Shown here one piece after another: positions 1-8,088 of a stretch of DNA of 64,000 nt. Below the pieces are notes generated by a model. The model was not told the origin of the DNA, made no database searches, and saw only the letters and a program-made list of their open reading frames with translations. Positions within the stretch are counted from its first letter, which is position 1. Each line of letters starts with the position of its first letter. The stretch is from Peribacillus saganii. GTDB taxonomy: Bacteria > Bacillota > Bacilli > Bacillales > DSM-1321. The position numbers were made by a program, and so were the translations under genes. Location: the NCBI RefSeq assembly GCF_003429095.1, contig NZ_QVTE01000051.1:62001-126000 (forward strand), given 5' to 3'.

Positions 1-292
1 AGCCGGAAAGAATGGTGCCCAATGTAAACAAAACCATCGCTACCAAGAATAGCCGCTTTACAGAATATTTTTGAATAAGAAAGGCGGTGGTCGGAATCAG
101 AATCCCGTTAACGAGCATAAATCCTGTGGTTAGCCACTGAACGGTCGATGCTACAATATCCAAATCCTTCATAATCGAAGGAAGGGCAATATTTAATAAG
201 GTATTGTTTAAAAAAGTTATAAATGCTCCAATCATCAGCACCGCAAGCATGCCATACGGCGGACGACTAGGAGTTTGAACGGAATGGTCCAT
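1..292 (-). CDS. DHA2-type MFS multidrug transporter, N-terminal part
   Basis: This is the first ~97 codons of a gene that runs off the left edge. The protein starts MDHSVQTPSRPPYGMLAVL, then a hydrophobic helix, then the segment NTLLNIALPSIMKDLDIV followed by QWLTTGFMLVNGILIP. This is the usual start of 14-helix EmrB/QacA/LmrB drug:proton antiporters. A GGGAGG ribosome binding site sits 4-5 bases before the ATG. It is divergent from the TetR gene at 479, so that protein is its likely repressor. The substrate cannot be read from this fragment. Confidence 0.85.
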   Translation of the reverse strand, partial: MDHSVQTPSRPPYGMLAVLMIGAFITFLNNTLLNIALPSIMKDLDIVASTVQWLTTGFMLVNGILIPTTAFLIQKYSVKRLFLVAMVLFTLGTILSG

Positions 293-321
293 ATTTTCCT
301 CCCATGTACTTATAGTTCATC

Positions 322-454
322 TTTTTATACCAGCATTATACGCAAAAAACATCATATACCATGTGTTCATAAATTGCAATTCAAAAAAACCTGCTCTATA
401 ACTAGGTTTGTATTAATCGACTGAATCCTGTACTATGATTTTTATACTGGCATT
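322..454. promoter_or_regulatory. Candidate operator repeats between MFS and TetR genes
   Basis: Two near-identical 16-mers lie in the divergent spacer: TTTTTATACCAGCATT (322-337) and TTTTTATACTGGCATT (439-454). One is near each start codon. Between them is an inverted repeat AAACCT/AGGTTT with an 11-base spacer (387-409). The layout suits autoregulation by the TetR protein at 479. That link is inference. Confidence 0.4.
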
Positions 455-478
455 CCAATTCCATTAACAGGTGATAAT

Positions 479-1354
479 ATGAATGAGAGAAAGCAGCATG
501 TTATAAAAGCGGCACACCAATTATTTATTGAAAAAGGTTTTCAGGCGACCTCTATTCAAGATATTTTAGACTATAGCGGAATTTCAAAAGGAACATTTTA
601 TAATTACTTTTCATCAAAAAACGAGTTGTTACTCGCACTTTTTAAATCCATTCTTGAAAATACTGAAAAAGAGAGGAATGAACTGCTTATTGGTCAGGAT
701 CCTGCTGACATAAAAATCTTTATAAAACAGGTTGAATTACACTTGATTACTAATAGGAGAAAAAGATTGATTACTCTTTTTGAAGAGGTTCTTGTTTCAA
801 ATGATGAAGATCTCAAGCAGTTTATGAGGATTGGGCAAGTAAAGGTGCTCCGTTGGCTATACAAACGATTCATACAGATTTTTGGCAAGGAAAAGCAGCC
901 ATATCTGCTGGATTGCGCGATTATGTTTATGGGTATTTTACATAATAATCTCAAATATAACGCACGGGCAAACGGATCAATTATTAATTATCACCAAATC
1001 GTCCGATATAGCGTTGATCGAATTGCTGGAATAGTAAAGGAAGTCGCAGAAGCTGGTGACCAATTAATTCAGCCAGAACTTTTAGAGAGCTGGCTGCCTG
1101 AAAGCAATTCAGCCAACCCTGCTTTCAGGCAAAGGCTTCGCAGTATAGTGCTATCAGTCAAAAAAAAGCTTAGCAATTGTGGGGATCAGTTTAGATACGT
1201 AGAACTGCTTAATTTTATTGAAGAAGAACTTCTGCATTCTAAAACCCCTCGAATGTTTCTGATTGAAAGTGCCCTATCTTCATTGAAAGCAGGAAACCTG
1301 GATATAAGTGAGCTGGAACAAATAGTGCATAGCTTATCTAGCGAGACGAAATAA
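479..1354 (+). CDS. TetR/AcrR family transcriptional regulator
   Basis: This is a 291-residue DNA-binding repressor. Residues ~8-55 form the TetR helix-turn-helix (AAHQLFIEKGFQATSIQDIL, then SGISKGTFYNYFSSKNELL). The rest would be the ligand-binding, dimerising domain. It is ~90 residues longer than most TetR proteins; the extra C-terminal part (~195-291) is helical and charged. The ATG follows a weak AGGTGATAAT site. It is divergent from a DHA2 efflux pump and 71 bases upstream of an MMPL exporter in the same direction. It probably controls one or both in response to a toxic or lipid ligand. Confidence 0.85.
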   Translation: MNERKQHVIKAAHQLFIEKGFQATSIQDILDYSGISKGTFYNYFSSKNELLLALFKSILENTEKERNELLIGQDPADIKIFIKQVELHLITNRRKRLITLFEEVLVSNDEDLKQFMRIGQVKVLRWLYKRFIQIFGKEKQPYLLDCAIMFMGILHNNLKYNARANGSIINYHQIVRYSVDRIAGIVKEVAEAGDQLIQPELLESWLPESNSANPAFRQRLRSIVLSVKKKLSNCGDQFRYVELLNFIEEELLHSKTPRMFLIESALSSLKAGNLDISELEQIVHSLSSETK

Positions 1355-1425
1355 AGGATATTCCATAGGGTTTTTAAAAAACAAGCAAGAATGGAAGTTC
1401 GCTTGCCGAATGGGAGGGATCTTCA

Positions 1426-3573
1426 GTGAAAGTAATAGCAAAGCTGGTTATCAGGTTTTATAAGCTTTTTTTGGTTGGCTGGATCTTGCTGACTCTAGGT
1501 CTGGGTTATTTTGCTCTGCAGCTGCCAGGTCTTTTGCATGGAGATGGATTTGAGACAAATGGCGAATTTAAGAAGGTTGAGCAAGAACTAACGGAGACTT
1601 TTGGAGTCCCAAAATCGACCATTCTTTTATTATTTGAAAAAAAAGCCACTGAAAAAAATGCAGATTTCAATAGGAGAATCTCGGAAACACTCACAAGCAT
1701 CCAGGATAAAAAAATAACCGAAAAAATTCAGTCGCCCCTATCGGATGATAAGCTTAGAAAGGATAAGATTTCCTATGCTGTTCTAGCCTTTGATGAAGAA
1801 CAGGATGAAATGAGGGATCAAGTAGAACATATTCGCGGCATAGCAGGCAACGATAAGCATATAAAACTTACAGGTCCGCCTGTTTTGAATCTTGATATTA
1901 ACCAAGCGAGCCAGGATGACTTAAAACGAGCGGAATTAATTGGGCTCCCTTTTGCTCTTTTAGTGCTGCTATTTGCGTTTGGCAGCGTTGCAGGATCCCT
2001 TGTTCCAATTATCACAGGTGCCATTACTGTTATGGCATCATTCGGAGTGCTAACTCTTCTTAGTGCCAATATTCCATTATCCATCTTCATTTTGAATGTT
2101 GTCCCGATGATTGGCCTGGCACTCAGCATTGATTTTTCCCTTTTGTTTATCAATAGATACCGTGAAGAGCTGCATGATTCCCAACATGATGTCGCGATTG
2201 AAAAAACGATTATGACAGCAGGAAGGTCAATTATCTTTTCAGCTGTGTGCGTGTTTATCGGACTAGCTTCTATGCTGGTTTTTCAAATCGATATATTTAA
2301 AACGATATCGGCGGGAGGAATGGTAGTTGTCGGAATCGCAGTGATTTCTTCTCTTTCCCTGCTCCCTTCCATTCTATTGCTTTTAGGCGACCATATTAAC
2401 AAATGGATGCTGCTAAAGCCGAAAGCCGGGAATGAAAATGGCTGGAGAAAGTTTGCCTCCTTTGTCATGAGACGTCCCGTCATTGTCAGTCTGGCAGCAT
2501 TCGCTGTTTTGCTGGTTTCCATTATACCGGTAAAGGATATGACACTCGCCATTCCAAAAGCCGATTCACTTCCTAAAAGCTATGAATCCAGGCAGGCATT
2601 TGAGGATATCCAAAAAGAATTTCCGGAAAGCAGCCGTAACACTGTTTATGTTCTCGCCAAGCGAGATCAAGGATGGAAATCTGCTGCCGGACTTGAGCAA
2701 TTAAAAAAGCTGGAGGATGAATGGAATCGGGACTACCGGGTACAGTCAATCAGCTCTGTCTTTACCGCCGCTAACGTAAAATCAGCAAAAGAACTTAGAA
2801 TGGCCCTGGAAAACCCGCAAAGCCAATCTGCATTGGAGCCTGTAACCCAGAGTTTTATTCAAGATGAAATGGCCATGATGCAGGTCCATTTAAAAGGCAA
2901 TCCTTCATCTGAAGAATCAAAGGATTTTGTGCGGGAATGGAGCAGCAAAGACTTTGACGCACCGGTATTGGTCGGCGGCCAGGCAAAATTCAACCAGGAA
3001 ATATTCGATGAAATATACAATAAAATCGGGATTGGTGTTTTGATTATCCTGCTGTCCACCTACTTTATATTGCTTTTAGCATTCAGATCTCTCGTTATTC
3101 CGCTAAAAGCCATACTCATGAACACTATTAGTCTCAGCGCCACCTTTGGCGTTCTCGTCTGGATCTTTCAATACGGGCATTTTGGCATCCCGAAATCAGA
3201 CATAACACTGATTATTCCGGTCATAGTATTTTCGCTTGTATTTGGACTGAGCATGGATTATGAAGTGTTTTTGATATCGAGGATTCACGAGATTTACCTT
3301 GAAACCCGCGACAACCACTTTGCAACCGTTGAAGGGCTCTCCTCCACAAGCAAAATAATCACATCCGCTGCACTGATCATGATCGTAATTACTGGGGCCT
3401 TTGCCTTTACTGGCGTAATGCCCGTAAAACAAATCGGTATTGGAATCGCCATCGCAATTTTCATCGATGCAACCATCGTTAGGATGCTGCTCGTACCTTC
3501 GCTAATGAAGCTCCTTGGCGACTGGAACTGGTGGCTTCCATTTACAGGTGCAAAAAAACAAGCACGAGGATAG
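1426..3573 (+). CDS. MMPL/RND family transporter (YdfJ/YdgH-like)
   Basis: This is a 715-residue inner-membrane exporter of the RND superfamily, MMPL branch. An N-terminal helix (residues 10-33) is followed by an extracellular domain. A five- to six-helix bundle follows (~175-325), then a second extracellular domain and a second helix bundle (~535-700), which is the duplicated MMPL layout. Motifs include SIDFSLLFINRYREEL and, in the second half, GLSMDYEVFLISRIHE, whose Asp/Tyr are typical of the proton relay. The start is GTG after GGGAGG at 8-base spacing. It probably shares regulation with the TetR gene just upstream. Relatives move lipids, peptides or drugs; the substrate here is unknown. 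Confidence 0.88.
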   Translation: MKVIAKLVIRFYKLFLVGWILLTLGLGYFALQLPGLLHGDGFETNGEFKKVEQELTETFGVPKSTILLLFEKKATEKNADFNRRISETLTSIQDKKITEKIQSPLSDDKLRKDKISYAVLAFDEEQDEMRDQVEHIRGIAGNDKHIKLTGPPVLNLDINQASQDDLKRAELIGLPFALLVLLFAFGSVAGSLVPIITGAITVMASFGVLTLLSANIPLSIFILNVVPMIGLALSIDFSLLFINRYREELHDSQHDVAIEKTIMTAGRSIIFSAVCVFIGLASMLVFQIDIFKTISAGGMVVVGIAVISSLSLLPSILLLLGDHINKWMLLKPKAGNENGWRKFASFVMRRPVIVSLAAFAVLLVSIIPVKDMTLAIPKADSLPKSYESRQAFEDIQKEFPESSRNTVYVLAKRDQGWKSAAGLEQLKKLEDEWNRDYRVQSISSVFTAANVKSAKELRMALENPQSQSALEPVTQSFIQDEMAMMQVHLKGNPSSEESKDFVREWSSKDFDAPVLVGGQAKFNQEIFDEIYNKIGIGVLIILLSTYFILLLAFRSLVIPLKAILMNTISLSATFGVLVWIFQYGHFGIPKSDITLIIPVIVFSLVFGLSMDYEVFLISRIHEIYLETRDNHFATVEGLSSTSKIITSAALIMIVITGAFAFTGVMPVKQIGIGIAIAIFIDATIVRMLLVPSLMKLLGDWNWWLPFTGAKKQARG

Positions 3574-3840
3574 GAATAAATTATTGTAGTGGATTGCTGC
3601 TTATACGAAAGGTAGGCTGTAAGAGGAAAATTTCAGTCTTTTAGTATAACGTCCCTTTTCAAAGAGTGAATATGAAATTTCTGCTAGAAACGGAAACGCT
3701 TAAGAAACTAAATATTCTGCGTTAGACGATTAAATTTTGGGTTTTGGCGAGGAAATCCTGCACTTTGGCTAGTAAATAGTCCGGTGCTGTTACTGAATAT
3801 GTTCAGGCAGTTTGATTTATCGGCTTAAACATCTATTTGG

Positions 3841-3950
3841 TCAAGTAAATCACTTATTATAGAAAGTAAAAGTTCTGATTTGGAAAGTATTTCTTCAATT
3901 TTGGAAAATAAATCTGCCATTTTAGAAAGTATTTTTTCCATCCGTTAAAA
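3841..3950. repeat. Degenerate 21-bp tandem repeat
   Basis: Copies of a unit around TTTGGAAAGTAWWTCTNCCA recur. The anchor GAAAGTA (or TCAAGTA, GAAAATA) starts at 3841, 3862, 3883, 3904 and 3925, exactly 21 bases apart. No ORF with a ribosome binding site runs through it. The rest of the 3574-3997 spacer holds no gene that I can see. Confidence 0.6.
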
Positions 3951-3983
3951 AAGGAGCGGGTTACAACAATATGCCCACTCCTT
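3951..3983 (-). terminator. Rho-independent terminator of the LysM/3D gene
   Basis: A 10-base stem (AAGGAGCGGG with CCCACTCCTT, one mismatch) and a 13-base loop. On the minus strand it is followed by TTTTAA, so it ends the transcript of the gene at 3998-4909. Confidence 0.7.
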
Positions 3984-3997
3984 CTTCTTACTTAGAA

Positions 3998-4909
3998 TTA
4001 ATCAAGCACCTTTACAGTTACTTGTTTTGTGCCCCAGTTTATAGCGTCTTGTTGATTTGGAATGAAAACATCAATTTTGTTTCCTTTGATTGCACCGCCT
4101 GTATCGCCGGCCACTGCATTTCCATAACCTTCCACATATACTTTAGAGCCTAATGGGATGACATTTGGATCTACAGAGATAACTTTAGCATCCGGATTGT
4201 CCTTCAGGTTGATTCCTGTTGCTGTCACACCACTGCAGCCTTCACAGCTAGCTGTATAAGCAGTTGCTTTTACAATAATTTCTTTTGAATCAGAAGACTG
4301 AGCCGGTTGTTCAGCTGCTGGACGGACCACAGACTTCTCTGCCTGTTTTTCCCGGACAGGTGCTGACTGTTTTGGCTGAGCAGGTGCTGGTTTTACAGTT
4401 GCACTCTGATTTTGCTGCGCAGGCGCTGGTTTTGCTGACGCCGGCTGCTTTACTTGAGCAGTTGCTTGCTGCTTTTCCTGCGAAGGAGCCGTGGATTGCT
4501 GTTTATGCTGAGCAGCAACAGTTTCTCCCACTGTTGCCGGCCCCGCATAAACACCCTCAGTTATGATCAGCAACTGCTTTTCAGCAAAGATACGATCTCC
4601 GGTTAATTGATTCCATTTCTTTAAGTTTTCTACTGTTACACCGTAAGAACACGCAATTTCTGAAAGGGTGTCACCTTTTTTAATAGTGTAATATTCCTCA
4701 GCTGAGACCTTCAAGCTATCTCCAGGGTGAATGATATCAGAAGATAAATTGTTCCAAGATCTAATATCGTCCACTGTTACTTGATATTTCTCAGATAGTT
4801 TCCATAGACTATCTCCCTCTGCTACCTTCACTTCCTGAGCTGATGCGTTCGCACCAAACGCTGTTGTGAATGCTGCTGCCGCCGCAAAAGTTAAGATTGA
4901 TCTTTTCAT
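3998..4909 (-). CDS. Secreted LysM / 3D-domain cell-wall protein (YocH-like)
   Basis: This is a 303-residue exported protein. It has a signal peptide ending near ANASA, two LysM peptidoglycan-binding modules (~30-72 and ~77-120; VAEGDSLWKLSEKY and IKKGDTLSEIACSYG), and a long Gln/Ala/Pro/Lys-rich linker. The C-terminal 3D domain (~220-303) carries the three aspartates of the family (DPNVIPLGSKVYVEG, AGDTGGAIKG, KIDVF). The fold is that of MltA/RpfB-like wall hydrolases such as B. subtilis YocH. The start chosen is the ATG at 4909, because GGAGGG lies 7 bases before it; the longer frame from 4924 would begin inside that site. The wide upstream gap shows no clear WalR box. Confidence 0.88.
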   Translation of the reverse strand: MKRSILTFAAAAAFTTAFGANASAQEVKVAEGDSLWKLSEKYQVTVDDIRSWNNLSSDIIHPGDSLKVSAEEYYTIKKGDTLSEIACSYGVTVENLKKWNQLTGDRIFAEKQLLIITEGVYAGPATVGETVAAQHKQQSTAPSQEKQQATAQVKQPASAKPAPAQQNQSATVKPAPAQPKQSAPVREKQAEKSVVRPAAEQPAQSSDSKEIIVKATAYTASCEGCSGVTATGINLKDNPDAKVISVDPNVIPLGSKVYVEGYGNAVAGDTGGAIKGNKIDVFIPNQQDAINWGTKQVTVKVLD

Positions 4910-4924
4910 ATTAAAACCCTCCAT

Positions 4925-5236
4925 TTTCTATGTAAATCGTACATTGTTTATTCTGTTTGTTCCCGATTATGAACGCTTATGTACTTCCGATCGAAATAAG
5001 CTAACAAAAATTATCTTAACATACATTTTTCTGATCCAAAGAACAAACAGATGAAAGTCTTATTACAAACATTTCATTCAATTGACAGCAGAATAACAAG
5101 ATAACAGAAAATTGGGATAACATTACGATGATATTTTGCAATAACAGAATTTTACTAAATGTATTTTAGGCATGAAGACAAGTGATCTTTACATAAAATG
5201 AAAATAGATAAATTAAATCAAAAGGAGCATTTTTTA
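4925..5236. other. AT-rich spacer, no gene seen
   Basis: About 310 bases of AT-rich sequence between divergent genes. I looked for the WalR dyad (TGTWAH-N5-TGTWAH) and for the c-di-AMP riboswitch sometimes found before wall-hydrolase genes. I found neither. It presumably holds promoters for both flanking genes. Confidence 0.4.
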
Positions 5237-5380
5237 GTGGCTGAATGGATTTATCCGATGACCCAGACATCCAATGATTCCCTCAGATTTTTAAGGGAGC
5301 GGGAAGTTCGTCCATTTATTAAGGTTCAGGGAAGCGGTAGAAATTTCGAAGAAGAGCGGGGCCGACAAAAGATATTCTAA
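5237..5380 (+). CDS. Small hypothetical protein (47 aa)
   Basis: This short ORF starts GTG with a strong AAAGGAG 9 bases upstream and is closed by a perfect terminator hairpin 36 bases downstream. The product (VAEWIYPMTQTSNDSL, then RFLREREVRPFIKVQGSGRN) is charged and soluble, with no signal or membrane segment. I do not recognise it. Ribosome binding site plus terminator make it a likely real gene. Confidence 0.5.
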   Translation: MAEWIYPMTQTSNDSLRFLREREVRPFIKVQGSGRNFEEERGRQKIF

Positions 5381-5415
5381 GTATTTATGTTAGAAGCAAC
5401 ACATACATTAACAAG

Positions 5416-5457
5416 AAAAACCTTGAACAGAGGATGAATCCCACAGTCAAGGTTTTT
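5416..5457. terminator. Bidirectional terminator
   Basis: A perfect 11-base stem AAAAACCTTGA/TCAAGGTTTTT, with A-run and T-run on its two sides. It can end both the 47-aa gene (plus) and cvfB (minus). Confidence 0.85.
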
Positions 5458-5466
5458 CCTTTTTTA

Positions 5467-6339
5467 TTATTCATCCTGTTTCTTATCAATGGTGTATGAC
5501 CAGCCATCTTCCTGATAAATCTTACCGTCCTTCATCAGTTTCCCAAGAGCTCGTTTGAAAGCTCCTTTGCTCATACGGAAATGGAATTGGATGTCCTCGG
5601 GAGAGGTTTTATCTCCATATGGCATCGCACCGCCTCTTCTGAGTAAATAGGTATAGATCGCTTCTGAATCATCATCCATTTTTTCCTGTTTAAAAGGCAA
5701 AAGTGAGATGTTAAGTGACCCATCGTCTTTTTGATCAATTACACGGCCTTCCACCAACTCTCCAAGCCTCGGCTCACTTTTGCGCTCACTTTCGTGAAGA
5801 AAGCAGCGGTAGCCTTGCTCAGAGAAAACAAACGATCCGACTTTTAACAAACGGTACACATTGCCTTTGATCGTTTGGTTCCATATACCCTTTGGTGCCG
5901 GGACCGCTTCCCGCTGGATAATATCTTCTGTTGCCAGCTGGCCGAACAGCCTTTCCTGCTTGTCCAGTTTAAGAGTAATAAACAAGCTATCTCCTTCTGC
6001 GGGCCACAAGCTCATGATGGCAGGCAGCTCATCAAGTGATACGAGAATATCTTTTACCAAGCCAATATTAACAAATACACCCAGGTCCCGCTTAACACTT
6101 ACAACCTCAGCCCAGCCGTATTTCCCAACTTGCACCTCTGGAATCCTCATTGTCGCCGCCAGTCGCCCTTGCTTATCATAATAAATAAAAACTTTAACTT
6201 GATCTCCGATTTCTATATCATCTACGATCTCACTGCGGTGAAGCAGTACGTCTTCCTCTCCGTCCGTAAGGTAAAAGCCAAAATCCGTTCCCCGGTCCAC
6301 TTCCAATGTTACTTTGTATCCCGCTAGTATCCTGTTCAT
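5467..6339 (-). CDS. cvfB: S1 domain RNA-binding protein CvfB/YitL
   Basis: This is a 290-residue soluble protein of the CvfB family: tandem S1-type OB folds followed by a winged helix. S1-like modules cover ~5-65 (VTLEVDRGTDFGFYLTD), ~70-130 (GWAEVVSVKRDLGVFVNIGL) and ~150-215. The C-terminal ~65 residues (DKTSPEDIQFHFRMSKGAFK) form the winged helix. Length and order match B. subtilis YitL and S. aureus CvfB, which bind RNA and affect gene expression and virulence in staphylococci. AGGAGG lies a longish 12 bases before the ATG. It appears to be a single-gene unit. Confidence 0.9.
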   Translation of the reverse strand: MNRILAGYKVTLEVDRGTDFGFYLTDGEEDVLLHRSEIVDDIEIGDQVKVFIYYDKQGRLAATMRIPEVQVGKYGWAEVVSVKRDLGVFVNIGLVKDILVSLDELPAIMSLWPAEGDSLFITLKLDKQERLFGQLATEDIIQREAVPAPKGIWNQTIKGNVYRLLKVGSFVFSEQGYRCFLHESERKSEPRLGELVEGRVIDQKDDGSLNISLLPFKQEKMDDDSEAIYTYLLRRGGAMPYGDKTSPEDIQFHFRMSKGAFKRALGKLMKDGKIYQEDGWSYTIDKKQDE

Positions 6340-6636
6340 AAAAATGATTGTCCTCCTACTTGGTACCCCATTTTATATCCATTTTCCAGTTTACCCATTT
6401 TATTGTTTTTCATCATCTTCGAATCTACCATTATTTGCAGGCGCTGTATATACAAAAATCCTTCATGATTTTCTCCATTTTAATTTAATCCAGGTTCTAG
6501 CCTACTCGCCTAAATGATATACTTACTCTTCAAAATGCTAACTACTCCTCAAACTTTCTTCATCGGCTACTGCTTTTAAAAACAGGTTAATATCAGCGTC
6601 TAAATACGTACTTTCTAATAGTGAAGCGGTTAATGA

Positions 6637-6642
6637 TATAAT
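6637..6642 (+). promoter_or_regulatory. Extended -10 promoter of the AlaX-like gene
   Basis: TGATATAAT is a TGN-extended -10 with a perfect TATAAT. The expected +1 falls near 6649, which excludes the in-frame TTG at 6644 and supports the ATG at 6677. The rest of 6340-6676 shows no gene. Confidence 0.6.
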
Positions 6643-6676
6643 CTTGGTAATTATAAAGAGGAAGGAAAAATGTCTA

Positions 6677-7846
6677 ATGCAGGAAAGGTTATATTATTCG
6701 CAGCCGGATGTCTTCGCATGGGAGACAAAAATAGTATCATATGGAAAAAAGGGAGACCTTTATGATGTGATTTTGGAAGAGACAGCATTTTATCCTGAAG
6801 GTGGAGGACATCCTTCTGATACTGGTGCTATTGCAGGACTTACAGTGAAGGATGTGTTTAAGCAGGATGATGTCGTTCATCATATTTTGCCTTCCCTGCC
6901 ATCCGCTGAAAAGGTAAGCTGCCAAATCGACAGCCGCCGCAGGATTGACCATACTCAGCAGCACACCGGCCAGCATCTTTTGTCAGCGGTCTGCATTGAG
7001 CTTTTTAATGCACCTACAGTAAGCTTCCACCTGGGAATTGAAACTGTAACAATCGATATTGAGATTCCTGATCTAACTTTCGACATGGTAAAACAGATTG
7101 AACAACGGACAAATGAATATATTTATCAAAATCGAAAAATTAATACCTATTATGTTACGGAAGCAGAACTTGAATCACTGCCTATCCGGAAAATGCCCAA
7201 GGTCAGAGAAAACATCCGCATCGTTGAAATTGATGGAATTGACGTTTCAGCATGTGCTGGAACACATGTAAAACAAACAGCAGAAATCGGTACTTTAAAA
7301 ATTTTAAAGACAGAAAAACAGAAAAACAACACTCGGGTTTATTTTATTTGCGGTTTCCGCGCAATTGCTGATTATCAGGAAACCCATGATACAGTTATGG
7401 CGTTATCAGCAAAATTCAGCACCAACAGGAATGGATTAGCGGATCGTATAGAAAAACTTCAACAGGACCAAAAGAAGCTGGAGAAGGAAAATGCCATCCT
7501 AAAAGAGCAACTTTTAGCTTACCGTGCAGAAAAAATGCTTTCCAGTACTGAAAATGGCTTTTTGATACAAAGTTTTGATGATATTCCATTTAAGGAAGTG
7601 CAACTGCTATCCACACAAATAATTAAAAAAGCAGATATCGTTGTTTTGTTAGTTGCCGAAAGTGAAAACAAGGTTATGCTTGCCCATAATGGATTTTCTG
7701 AAGTTCATCCCGGCCTGATTTTCAAGGAAAATGTTACAGAATTTAATGGAAGAGGCGGCGGCAGCAACAAAACCGCCCAAGCTGGCTTTCCTTCAAAAGA
7801 AGACTGCAGCCGCTTTGTTCAGCTCATTTCATCCATGCTGGGTTAA
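6677..7846 (+). CDS. Alanyl-tRNA editing protein, AlaX-L type with DHHA1 domain
   Basis: This is a 389-residue free-standing relative of the AlaRS editing half, which hydrolyses mischarged Ser- or Gly-tRNA(Ala). The N-terminal domain (~20-90) has ETAFYPEGGGHPSDTGAI. The zinc/editing site is complete: HTQQHTGQH near residue 100 and CAGTH near 190. A coiled coil (~250-285) leads to a C-terminal DHHA1-like domain ending in the Gly-rich GRGGGSNKTAQAGF. The ATG at 6677 follows GAGGAAGGA. It is monocistronic, with a hairpin 130 bases downstream. Confidence 0.9.
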   Translation: MQERLYYSQPDVFAWETKIVSYGKKGDLYDVILEETAFYPEGGGHPSDTGAIAGLTVKDVFKQDDVVHHILPSLPSAEKVSCQIDSRRRIDHTQQHTGQHLLSAVCIELFNAPTVSFHLGIETVTIDIEIPDLTFDMVKQIEQRTNEYIYQNRKINTYYVTEAELESLPIRKMPKVRENIRIVEIDGIDVSACAGTHVKQTAEIGTLKILKTEKQKNNTRVYFICGFRAIADYQETHDTVMALSAKFSTNRNGLADRIEKLQQDQKKLEKENAILKEQLLAYRAEKMLSSTENGFLIQSFDDIPFKEVQLLSTQIIKKADIVVLLVAESENKVMLAHNGFSEVHPGLIFKENVTEFNGRGGGSNKTAQAGFPSKEDCSRFVQLISSMLG

Positions 7847-7975
7847 GGATGAGATATTTGCCTTACGTGAATAATAGAATACCTCCCGATAAGCCCTAAT
7901 GTCGGTTCAATCACTAGCGACAGGGATGTCATTTCGGAAATTCATATTTTTTCGATCAATAAACACCATTCACGG

Positions 7976-8013
7976 GGACCGAATCCCACCGAAAAGAGGA
8001 TCCGGTCCTTTTT
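7976..8013 (+). terminator. Terminator downstream of the AlaX-like gene
   Basis: An 11-base stem GGACCGAATCC/GGATCCGGTCC with one mismatch, followed by TTTTT on the plus strand. Confidence 0.7.
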
Positions 8014-8088
8014 GGTTCAACCCACTGTCGACTTAATATTCTCTGCGATTCTACTAGTGCAAAGGCTCTATCAATAAGATTTAAATGG

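Noticed and set aside
3681-3712. cre-like GGAAACGCTTAAG in the 3.6-3.9 kb spacer
   Set aside because: The first fixed T is missing and no promoter or start codon lies nearby.
4910-5236. WalR box or c-di-AMP riboswitch before the LysM/3D gene
   Set aside because: TGTAAA and ATAACA elements are present, but never as the required pair with a 5-base spacing. No GC-rich aptamer core is seen.
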